From: Azorinus chamasolen
Lineage: Eukaryota; Mollusca; Bivalvia; Cardiida; Solecurtidae
DNA: 64,000 nucleotides
Reading direction: 5' to 3'
Assembly: GCA_963576725.1 (NCBI GenBank)
Contig: OY755241.1
Location: 682,001-746,000 of the forward strand
Both the position numbers and the translations under genes were made by a program. The notes under the pieces were generated by a model. That model was not told where the DNA came from. It did not search any database and was given only the letters and a program-made list of their open reading frames with translations. Shown here one piece after another: positions 55,422 to 64,000 of this stretch (position 1 is the stretch's first letter; each line of letters begins with the position of its first letter).

Positions 55422-56067
55422 TTCTTATATTTATATTCCATTGTATTTCGTATATTTCAACGGATTTTTTTACCGGTCACGTAATAATGGCTGCTATCTA
55501 GGTCGTAGCCAGGTTCGTTTCTAACGTAGTAGGATCTCTATATATGGTATGAAAAATAGTCCCAAACACATATTATAAATATAGAATGAATACAAGATTT
55601 TAATCAGTAAATTTCCAGCTATGTTTAAAGAAAAGATTATCGAGATATTTCAAACCATATATATTTACGAAATGTTGGTATTAAAGCATCTTCTGGAATG
55701 TAGGTCGCGGTGTCGAAGCCAATTTACTCAACCGCCATGCTTAATCGCAAGCAGGTCACAACGTTGGATTTTATTCTCGGATTTTTCTTTGTTAACGGTA
55801 AGGACATTGACTTATTTATGCTTCACTCATTACTTGATAATATATTTTGATACGCCACGGCTGTTAAAGTTGGCAATATTATGTATTCAAGCGATAATTC
55901 TCAGTAAGAAGATGCCACATTTCAAATACTCCGCGCTTACACAGCGGAATTCTTGGAAAAGGAGAACCGGCTCAAACCGGTATTGAAATGAACGTTCAAT
56001 GGAAAATACAACTTTCTTTTTAGAATAAGGTTATATAAGGACGTTGCAGGGCGAATGTAAATATTTC
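55422..56067. other. No gene recognised
   Basis: A plus-strand ORF of 121 codons (55621-55986) is the longest frame. It has no motif I know and no splice or start context, and may be chance in repeat-derived DNA. Confidence 0.4.
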
Positions 56068-56162
56068 TAAATAAACCTCTTTTTCTTCTTGTAAATGCTC
56101 CTTTTCAGTATATTTATTAAAAGAGGCTAGGTTTAGAAATAGTATAGGAGAGAATGGTAAAT
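56068..56162. mobile_element. TTAA-B right end fragment
   Basis: gtaaatgctccttttcagta then agaggctaggtttagaaata. Confidence 0.55.
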
Positions 56163-56338
56163 ACTTTGTTCTAGAAAAAGAAATAACGAAAAGCGATTAA
56201 GATAAAACCGCTGTTGTTCATTTAGAAATGCGTTTTATGATATAAGTTGTTCGGGGAAATCTACATAAAACAATCTAAACAGTATACATTCCAATGGTTA
56301 TTACATATCTTTAATCTTTTACACAACAGATACGCCGT

Positions 56339-56574
56339 TTAACCCATTCCCTCATATTGACTTTTGATGACTCTGTAGAAGACACTTTGTGAAACCGATG
56401 TGATAAATAGAGCATTTGCTCCTATAGGAGCAAATGTTCTATTTATCACAATGGTTTCAAACTACAAAATTCAAAATTTTTCCTTTCTTCTAGTTTATGA
56501 TCCTTTTCGGTTGATTTATTCAAAGAGGTTGGGTCTGGTTGGGTCTGAAAATAGCCTATGAGGTAATGGGATAA
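56339..56574. mobile_element. TTAA-B MITE, complete
   Basis: From ttaacccattccctcatatt to gaggtaatgggataa; perfect apex gcatttgctcctataggagc; ggttgggtct is duplicated. Confidence 0.83.
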
Positions 56575-56577
56575 CGC

Positions 56578-56741
56578 TTTCCAGGATTTGCTCTGTTTGC
56601 TTATGATATGATATAGATATGATTCTACAGTTTTTGGCATGTCCAAATATTCACGTGACCATGTACTATTATAACAATTGATCTAATTAATATTCATGAT
56701 GTCATTATTTCTTAAATGAATATTCATGGATAAAGGATTAA
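56578..56741. mobile_element. TTAA-A MITE, right half
   Basis: gctctgtttgcttatgatat to ttcatggataaaggattaa. Confidence 0.68.
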
Positions 56742-56837
56742 GTCGTGCAAGGAATACTAAATGAAAATGCAGTTGTATTTTTAAAAATACAATAACACCA
56801 AAACTTGTTCTTCGTTTCGATAGACCCATGCATAGAT

Positions 56838-57238
56838 GTTAACGCTTTACTTCATATGTACATGTATTCAGACAAGATTGTATGGTTCATGAATCTATTT
56901 TATAGCTGCGCATGTTGGCCATGGCAGAAACTGTAAATCATATCGTTATTGTTCCATAAGTTAACAGAACAGACTCTGATTATGTTGTTCATTTAGCCAT
57001 AATGAAACAATTTCAGTTAATGTATATTCATGCACACATGGCTTCTTGTATGCATATTCGCTAAAGGGTTAACCGTATACCTCATGAATATTTACACAAT
57101 TATGCACGACCTTTCTATATGAACTTTAAACGGAATCTTTGGACACAGAACAGACCCTGATAAGATGGCTTCTACTGGATCAGTCTGATCTGTGTCTACT
57201 CTGGTTGCAAAGACGTGAAAAGGCATTTACATGTATAT
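56838..57238. mobile_element. Two adjoining TTAA-A MITEs
   Basis: First: ttaacgctttacttcatatg to ctaaagggttaa (57072), core deleted. Second from that TTAA: ttaaccgtatacctcatgaa with core aagatggcttctactggatc. Confidence 0.65.
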
Positions 57239-57245
57239 AAGTATA

Positions 57246-57449
57246 CAGTGTAACCTCTCTAAACCAGAATTCTAGTAGAGTAGAATTTAGCCACTTTTAG
57301 GCAGGTGGTTGCTTAATGCAGGGTGAAAGTCATGCAGAAAGCTCCAAGAGGGGCTTTCTGCATGGTTTTCACTCTTCATTAAGCTCTCTCCTGTCTCCTA
57401 GACCGATATTTATAGCAAATGTAATGTCCGGTTTAGAGAGGTGTTACTG
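57246..57449. mobile_element. TA-C MITE, complete
   Basis: CAGTGTAACCTCTCTAAACC to gtttagagaggtgttACTG in a TA duplication; core cagaaagctccaagaggggc. Confidence 0.87.
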
Positions 57450-57453
57450 TATA

Positions 57454-57865
57454 CAGTGTGACCCCTCTCAACCGCACGTTAAATTAGTATCAATGCAGGT
57501 CTTATTGACAGGTGGCAGCTTAACCCTTCGCTTGCTGAATTTTAAAATACATGTACAGTTCTCCTTCTTTACCCATGCCCTGTTGTATAATTACATATAT
57601 CGTCACTGTGTACAAGTATCACCGCTGTGGAGTGCACTGGTTGCACAATCAACTTGTAAATAGTGCAGACCCTGATGATACAGCTCCTGCAGGAGCTGTC
57701 TCATCTTGGTCTTCACTATTTACAGGTAGATATATTGACGTGAATAGCAAGCGAACGAAGGGTTAATGCACGTTGGAAGTCATACAGACAGCTCCCTGCA
57801 TTTAGCCGTTACTAAAATACCTAAATTGTTCTTTATTAAACTTTCGGTTTATTGGGGTTCTACTG
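57454..57865. mobile_element. TA-C MITE interrupted by a TTAA-G element
   Basis: cagtgtgacccctctcaacc to attggggttctactg. The left core ggtggcagcttaa and the right part ttaatgcacgttgg flank the insertion. Confidence 0.85.
57520..57766. mobile_element. TTAA-G MITE with clear TTAA target duplication
   Basis: TTAACCCTTCGCTTGCTGAA to gcgaacgaagggttaa; core acagctcctgcaggagctgt. The empty site is deduced as ggcagcTTAAtgca. Confidence 0.9.
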
Positions 57866-57939
57866 TATATAAGGGTACAGGGTTAGAGGTCGAAAAGGTC
57901 AAGTTTATAGTACACATTTGTTCTACTTTATAGGTAACC

Positions 57940-58850
57940 CCGTGACATGCTTTGTCACGGACCACCTCAATCAATATCGATGTGAATGCCTGGGTGGAAT
58001 ATGATATTCAGTATAGTTGAAGCACAGCGAATTATGGCAACTGTTTGTTGATATCAACCACGCCGCGTGTTTTGGCAACTACTGACAAGCCTATATTGCA
58101 TAAATTGCAGCTGACCGGCATAAATGTACAGCATAGCATAAACCGAAGTTGAACGACCTAAAGTCACGACATATCATAAAACGTAGTTGAACGATATACA
58201 CGTACGGCATAGCATAAATTGCAACCTATAGGTAAGGCGTAACATAAAAGACAGCTGAACGACATACAGGTAAAGCATAGCATAAATCGTAGTTGAACGA
58301 CCTACAGGTATATCACAGCAGAAATCGTCGATGAACGACAAACAGGTATAGTATAGCATCAATCGAAGTCGAACGACCTACAGGTAAAGCATAAAATCAA
58401 CCGTACTTGAACGACCTACAGGTATAGTATGGCATACATCGCAGTTGACCGACCTACAGGTATAGTATAGCATACATACATCGCAGATGAACGACCTACA
58501 GGTATATTACAACCTGTCTTAAGAGACCATCAAAAGAAGAACTCTGTGTCGTCCTGATAGGCTGTAGATTAATGCAGAATAGAAGCAATCACGACAGAGT
58601 TGAACATTCTGGTATCATATCTCTATATTCTTTATGAGCAATTGCCATTTGACTGAATCTATAAACAACAGGTGTGATAATGATATTGTCAGGGAACTGG
58701 CAGACACACATGTGCTAAAATGAGAGTTACCTTGTTCAACAATGTATAGCTCAAAATATCAATGAATGAGTCGTGTATTGGGTGTGAGATTTAGAAAGCG
58801 ATTGTATGAAGCACATACTGAGGTGGTCCGTAACAAAAGTTATTGTGGGC
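57940..58850. mobile_element. Possible 0.9-kb element bounded by inverted repeats
   Basis: tttgtcacggaccacctca at 57952 and tgaggtggtccgtaacaaaa at 58819 are inverted. The interior is the 38-bp minisatellite and unassigned DNA; no ORF of note. Confidence 0.5.
58125..58510. repeat. About 38-bp minisatellite
   Basis: About ten units of gaacgacctacaggtatagt with atagcataaatcgcagtt. It lies inside the inverted-repeat-bounded segment 57940-58850. Confidence 0.88.
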
Positions 58851-59060
58851 TAGCCCCTCTCCCGCTAACCGCGAAATAACTCGCATTTGCAAACAGTTTG
58901 GATCCAGATGAGACGCCGAGTAACTCGGCGTCTCATCAGGATCCAAACTGTTTGACACTCAATAATTTCTCTAAAGCTTGATCGAACCAGAATAAATCAT
59001 CGTTGCAATAGATTCAAATTTGAGAATACTTCATTTTTCAAACCATGGTAATGTGTAGTC
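58848..59060. mobile_element. TTAA-D MITE (cccgctaaccg subtype)
   Basis: Near-perfect core gatgagacgccgagtaactc; tail tagattcaaatttgagaata. Confidence 0.78.
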
Positions 59061-59246
59061 CCCGGTCATAAACAAATTACACACACTACTAGCGACAAGG
59101 TCATCCGTAAATCTTTTCAATGGTTATTCATTAAAGCGTATTTGAAGAAGACTTCCCAATATAGATCCGTGCTATTAATAACTCTAAGTCACACATATTC
59201 CACCGAGAGGTTACAGCGCTACCACTACATGTATTATGATCGACTT

Positions 59247-59487
59247 TAAACCTTTAATTGTTTAATACTCATGTAAGAAATGATGACATCATGAATATTT
59301 ATTAGATTATTTTTGTTATAATAGTACATGGACAAAGGGCATTTTGGCAAAAGCAGAAACAAACTGTAGAATCAGATCTATATAATGTCATAAGCCAACA
59401 GAACAGATCCTGATCAGACGGCTCCTATAGGGACTACTCTGTTTGCAAATGCATGAATTTGTGTTTATATGATGGAAAAGGTTTTAA
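59247..59487. mobile_element. TTAA-A MITE
   Basis: aacctttaattgtttaatac, core with right arm lost (acggctcctatagggactac), then gatggaaaaggtttt. Confidence 0.7.
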
Positions 59488-59749
59488 AGCCTTTACTCCA
59501 TAAATACACGTTTATATTCCACCTTACAATCAGAATAGACTCAGATCATACGGTTCCTGGACCGCCCGACCGGACTGTCTGATTAGAGTCTGTTCTGTTC
59601 GCCAATGAAATAATATAAATTATACATCATTCTATAGTTTCTACTATGGCCTAAAAGTTCGATGTCCATGTGCCGTTATAAAATTTCATCTAATCAATAT
59701 TCATGGGGTCATTATTACTTACATGAATATTCATGGAGTAAAGGGTTAA
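59484..59749. mobile_element. TTAA-A MITE
   Basis: taaagcctttactccataaa to catggagtaaagggttaa; unusual apex ctggaccgcccgaccggact. Confidence 0.75.
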
Positions 59750-60031
59750 ACCCACTGGCATTTGTGCGTCATTAAGGGATGGGAGAAAGACAAGGGGTCA
59801 TACTTCAGCACAGGCTTGGTTGATACAGACAAAAGAGTCATATTGAATGTTCTTCTCGTGTAACACCATATACATATTGAGCATACGTTGTACACAAAGA
59901 AGCATTATTAACAATTATAAAATGTGTACACAGATTGTGTTACAATGCCTTATCCTACCGACAATAGTGTGCGTATTATGCGTTTCAGTTACACGTATTA
60001 ACGATTGTAGAGTTGAGTAATCCATCACTGT

Positions 60032-60283
60032 TTAACCCGGTCCCTGTTCTATATTCATTCTAAATTCCAATACCTACTGAATATTCATGGCCAAAGTAGT
60101 TATAATGAAATATAGATGTTTGGAATATTGTAGCCATTTTGGTAACAAAAGAAACAGATCTGTTAAATTGCATTAACAAATTGAGCAGACCCTGATCAGA
60201 TGGCTCCTATAGGAGCCGTCTGATCCGGATCTACTCTGTTTACAAGTGCATGAAAAGGCGTTTATGGAAAGGAAAGGGGTTAG
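60032..60283. mobile_element. TTAA-A MITE (ttccctgttc subtype)
   Basis: ttaacccggtccctgttcta to aaggaaaggggtta; core atggctcctataggagccgt. Confidence 0.82.
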
Positions 60284-60502
60284 AAGGTGCCCATAAAAGC
60301 CCCATGCTCTTGGTATACACTGTCTACAGATGACAGATGACTCGTTTCCACATTCAAGTGGTTAAAGTGCACTTACATACAATCTTACTTTAGAATGGTG
60401 TGCAAATCTTGCACAATAGAAAAGGTCGCTGAACACGTAAAGTGCTATAAAAATGATGTCTTTTTGATTCACTCCGATTTGGTCAACTCTTTGAGAAACT
60501 AT

Positions 60503-60864
60503 TGATCAAGCGTCAATGAGGTTTGATCCTGATGAGACGCACAGTTCATCATGCACTCTTCTGAGTAAAAACTGTTTGTAAATAAAGGTAAACGATTCAT
60601 TCATATTTCAGAGCAGGTTTTCTGCATTTCTTTCAAAGAATGTTAATTCATTGCACGCTTAGAGATTTTTCGTCTGCAACAATTGTCGTCTGCTTCAATT
60701 CTTAACATAAATTCTCTCTAGTTTCTTTGCAAAACTATTGTCAAGGTGACAAACAGTTTGAATCCTGATGAGACGCCGCATTATGTGGCGTTTCATCTGG
60801 ATCCAAATTGTTTGCATAGGTATAGTCATGGTTTAGCTTTGCTCGCTAGCGAGCAAAGAGTTAA
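60503..60864. mobile_element. TTAA-D core and an adjoining TTAA-D MITE
   Basis: A degraded core at 60503-60585. The second copy (60643-60864) has gacgccgcattatgtggcgt and ends agcgagcaaagagttaa. Confidence 0.68.
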
Positions 60865-61332
60865 TGTTTTATGGGAAATTTCATTATTTACTCAATACGG
60901 GCATAAAACTATTAACGCTTTCTGAAGTTTAGACAATTTTATGACAGGTCGTGATAAAAGATGCAATTGAATGGGAGGAGGGGGGGGGGGGGTTGTTAGA
61001 TTTAAGTGACTTACAGTCTCTTCTGAAACAAAAAGAAAATCTCGATTCAAATCGAACGACAAAAACGAATGAAAAGCATAGAAACAAGTTTATTAGCCCA
61101 AATTTGAAAATCAGTTTTAAAAGTGCAAATTATGATATAATTGTGTTAGGTTCAACATTTTCATTAAAGTTTTGTCTAACAATGTGTCATATTTGTGTAT
61201 TGAAAACATTTTCAGGGGAAAATACAAAAATAGCTCATTTACTAAAGAAAGGGTACAAAAAACAAATAACTCCGCCGGTTATGAATTTTACCCGGTTGAA
61301 TCGCAATTGCTTGACTCTTTATTACGGTGCTA

Positions 61333-61485
61333 CAGTAGAATATGTCTTAAGCGGCCACTCATTTATTGAACACATGAGTCTTAACAGCAGGTGGTTGTTT
61401 AATGCAGGGCAAAAGTATTACAAAAGGCTCCAATAAAAGACTGCCTTACAGACACGTAATTAGACGTCTTTTTAATGGCCGCTTG
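61333..61485. mobile_element. TA-C MITE, core mostly deleted
   Basis: cagtagaatatgtcttaagc to ggccgcttgagacgagtg. Confidence 0.68.
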
Positions 61486-61564
61486 AGACGAGTGCCAATG
61501 TACATGTATACAAAAACGCTGAACTGGTGCAATATATTCTTATGTTCCTTCAGGCTTTTATGAA

Positions 61565-61898
61565 ACAATTGACCGTGTGCCAAACAGCTTGGATCTAGAT
61601 AACACTTGATTTACATGTACAGTACTTGCATTCCGCTCTGGATCCAAGCTGTTTTCAAATGCTGACCAGGTCGCAGTTGGCTTTTAAAAGAGTTAAATCT
61701 TTCGCTGCAAATGTCGCATAAATACCTATGCAGAATGTTTAGATCCAAATCAGATGCTGAGTAACTCGACGTTTTATCAGAATGTTTGATATTATGATCA
61801 TCATTTTTAAAAAAAAAATAAAGAAAAGTAAAAATGTTATAAAATAGGAGTAGACGGCGAAGTTTACAGATGGTAATATTCGACAGCGAAAGGGTTAA
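61565..61898. mobile_element. TTAA-D core fragment and a TTAA-D MITE
   Basis: Fragment: caaacagcttggatctagat against ctggatccaagctgttt. MITE 61693-61898: ttaaatctttcgctgcaaat to cgacagcgaaagggttaa. Confidence 0.72.
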
Positions 61899-62068
61899 AC
61901 TGTTTTGAAATATACGCACGTCTCAAATTACAGCTCCATTTCATTTTCTCTTTTGTGTAAACGTGTCTCCTTATGTTGAAATGTCGCTCTAATCCTGTGG
62001 TGCCAGGCAACAAACAAATATATATAGGAATCAGTATAGTTCGTGATTATCTTGATATTGCTGTTTTA

Positions 62069-62465
62069 ACTATTTACTCCATAAGTGTGCCTTCTGGTCC
62101 CTTTGCAAACAGAACAGACCCAGCTCAGACGGTCTGATCAGGCTCTACTCTTTTTGCTTATGGTGTAATATAAATATGGTTCTATAGTTTCTGCAGTAGT
62201 CAAAATCCCGTTATTCATAGTGTCATAAAAAATCAGTTACTATTCATGATGTCATTATTTTTGGCATAAATGGCAGTGGAGTAAAGGGTTAACTCGTTTG
62301 CTACCAATTATTGTTGTCTGCAAAATCTGTTGTCTGCTACAATTTTCGTGTATTTAAATTTCGAACTTTTTAATGAATAATGACTACAGTAACAATCAGT
62401 TTTAAACTAGGTGCACCGAGTTACTCTGCGTCTTATCTAGATCCCAACTGTTTGCAAAGGTAACC
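62069..62465. mobile_element. TTAA-A MITE sharing TTAA with a TTAA-D MITE
   Basis: A: actatttactccataagtgt to gtggagtaaagggttaa (62292). D continues: ttaactcgtttgctaccaat with core accgagttactctgcgtctt. Confidence 0.7.
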
Positions 62466-62502
62466 CGTTTAATATTCATAATGTCATATGTTAGAATATT
62501 CA

Positions 62503-62731
62503 TTAACCCATTCCCATTTAGGCTATTTTTAGACCTAACCTTTTTGATTAAATCTACCAAAAATGAGTTTTAATTAGAGGAAAGGAAAATTTTCAGAATT
62601 GTGTAGTTTTGAAACCATTGTGATGAATAGAGCATTTGCTCCTGTGGAGCAAATGCTCTATTTATCACAATGGTTTCACAAAGTGACTTTTACAGAAGCG
62701 CCAAAAGGCGTCAATATGCGGGAATGGTTAA
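62503..62731. mobile_element. TTAA-B MITE, complete
   Basis: TTAACCCATTCCCATTTAGG to tgcgggaatggttaa; apex gcatttgctcctgtggagca. Confidence 0.83.
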
Positions 62732-63078
62732 AATACTGACGCGTTACATGTCGGGGAAATATTAATGTGACAATTTCGGCGTCACTCTCGTTACGAACTC
62801 ATATCGGTAATCATCGGGAAAATCTGAGTCTACATTGTACATTATACGTAAATGTTGAATCGTACTCAAGCAGATATTGACTGTACCCATATATACAAAC
62901 AACATGCAGAAGGTATCCGTACTATAAATAACACAATGTTCTAAGTAGTGTTTACCATTTAATAGGAGTATCACAGTGAGAGAGACAATTTACACTATAA
63001 AAATGGTTTGTGTATAAATATATATATCATATAAACAGTAGTAAAAGATCAGTTCTAACACGTCCATCTACATTAATA

Positions 63079-63282
63079 CAGTAAAACCCCGCTAATGCGA
63101 CCACCTAAAAGAGGTATAATTATGGGTGCTAGATGCAGGTGGTAGCTTAATGCAGGAAAAAGTAATGCAGAAAGCTCCTAGAGGAGCTTTCAGCATTACT
63201 TTTGTCTTGCATTAAGCAACCATCTGCTTATAAATACAGCCATGTTTATTCATTAAGTGGTCGCCTTAGAGGGGTTCTACTG
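63079..63282. mobile_element. TA-C MITE, complete
   Basis: CAGTAAAACCCCGCTAATGC to TTAGAGGGGTTCTACTG in a TA duplication; core gaaagctcctagaggagctt. Confidence 0.88.
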
Positions 63283-63293
63283 TATTTACAAAT

Positions 63294-63479
63294 ACAGCAA
63301 CTCTCTATAAAGCGATCACTGAGTAAGGACGTTTGTCTTTAAAAGCAAGCGGTTGCTTAATGCAGGAGGATAGTAACGAACAAAGCTCCTATTGTAGCCG
63401 TGTTTATATCGTCCTTGCTGCATTAAGCTACTACCTGTCTTAAATATCCAGCAAACTTTTGCTGTAGAGAGGTTTTATT
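63294..63479. mobile_element. TA-C MITE
   Basis: cagcaactctctataaagcg to gctgtagagaggttttattg; core diverged. Confidence 0.72.
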
Positions 63480-63845
63480 GTATTATACTATCATACACTC
63501 TTATACACTCTCATACACTCTTATTTCCATACACTCTCATAATTATACTCTCATACACTATCATATCATATCACACACTCTCATACACTATCATACACTC
63601 TTTCACGCACTCTCATACAATATCATACACTCCCATACACTGCCATACACTCTAATACACTCCAATACACTCTCATACACTCTCATACACTCTCATACAC
63701 TCTCATTCCCATACATTCTCATAATTATACTATCATACACTATCATATTATATCACACACTCTCATACACTATCATACACTCTCTCATGCACTCTCATAC
63801 AATATCATACACTCCCATACACTGCCATACACTCTCTCACACATA
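63478..63845. repeat. Simple-repeat tract (tcatacactc)n
   Basis: Ten-base units catacactct with a higher-order duplication of about 200 bp (compare 63525-63645 with 63710-63835). It abuts the end of a TA-C element. Confidence 0.93.
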
Positions 63846-63859
63846 ACCATTATCGCACG

Positions 63860-64000
63860 AGGGTCTTTCGCTGAGAGATATTGTCGTCTGCAAACTGTGT
63901 TATCTGCTCATGTTTATACTAATGAATGTTTGTTTTGTAGCAAACCACATAACCACCGCACCGAACAGTTTGGACCCTGATGAGATGCCAACGTACTCGA
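63860..64000. mobile_element. TTAA-D MITE, cut by window edge
   Basis: gtctttcgctgagagatatt, gtcgtctgcaaactgtgtta and the core start gaacagtttggaccctgatg. Confidence 0.65.

Noticed and set aside
55621..55986. 121-residue plus-strand ORF
   Set aside because: No domain, promoter or splice support; left as unassigned sequence.
60951..61436. 161-residue plus-strand ORF
   Set aside because: Crosses a G-run and ends inside a TA-C element; low-complexity composition and no recognisable motif.
63478..63846. 122-residue His/Tyr/Ser-rich ORF
   Set aside because: Translation of the tcatacactc simple repeat.

Overview
This is a eukaryotic, AT-rich genomic window packed with short non-autonomous transposons. 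The split gene with long introns, the mariner relic, the dense MITEs and a TTTGTTTGTTTG-type interspersed repeat all suggest a marine or freshwater invertebrate. A bivalve mollusc is my best guess, but this is inference and no species is claimed. I see no rRNA, tRNA, CRISPR or prokaryotic feature.

Gene content. One gene is well supported. It lies on the minus strand from the start codon at 47486 to past the left edge. I can place 18 exons. Exon 1 encodes a signal peptide. Exons 2 and 3 encode a four-cysteine domain of about 105 residues. Fifteen further exons (M1 to M15 in gene order, 40509 down to 642) each encode one six-cysteine module of about 40 residues. Their pattern, C-x(7-12)-C-x(7-10)-C-x(6-10)-CC-x2-C, usually has Y/F-G-D/N just after the first cysteine and resembles the PLAC (protease and lacunin) domain. 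All module exons start and end in phase 1, every junction keeps the frame open, and the exons seen give 2290 nt (about 763 codons). The product is a secreted cysteine-rich modular protein, plausibly extracellular matrix or mucus; its function is unknown. The 3' end is outside the window.

Repeats. I name the MITE families by target site and core. TTAA-A, -B, -D, -E and -G begin TTAACCC and end GGGTTAA (or close variants), and TTAA serves as the target site, as in piggyBac. TA-C elements run from CAGTAAAACC to GGTTTTACTG inside TA duplications, as in pogo/Tc1-mariner. Family F has a core of TATTTCTCCACCAAACCCTA and its inverse. Nearly every copy carries a palindromic core of about 65 to 100 bp. 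Families A, B, C, E and G share the same apex, GCTCCTATAGGAGC, although they belong to two different transposon classes. TTAA elements repeatedly sit inside TA-C elements.

Layout. 1-23.1 kb: modules M15 to M2 about 0.7 to 3.4 kb apart, with introns filled by MITEs. Three minisatellites lie exactly on splice sites of M9, M5 and M4. 23.1-40.4 kb: a 17 kb intron holding a six-copy tandem array of a 1.286 kb unit (26059-33777) and a 38.4-39.5 kb minisatellite. 40.4-47.5 kb: M1 and the 5' exons. 47.5-64 kb: upstream intergenic DNA with MITEs, minisatellites, a broken mariner transposase (54.28-55.08 kb), foldback elements and a simple-repeat tract at the right end. No second gene is recognised there.
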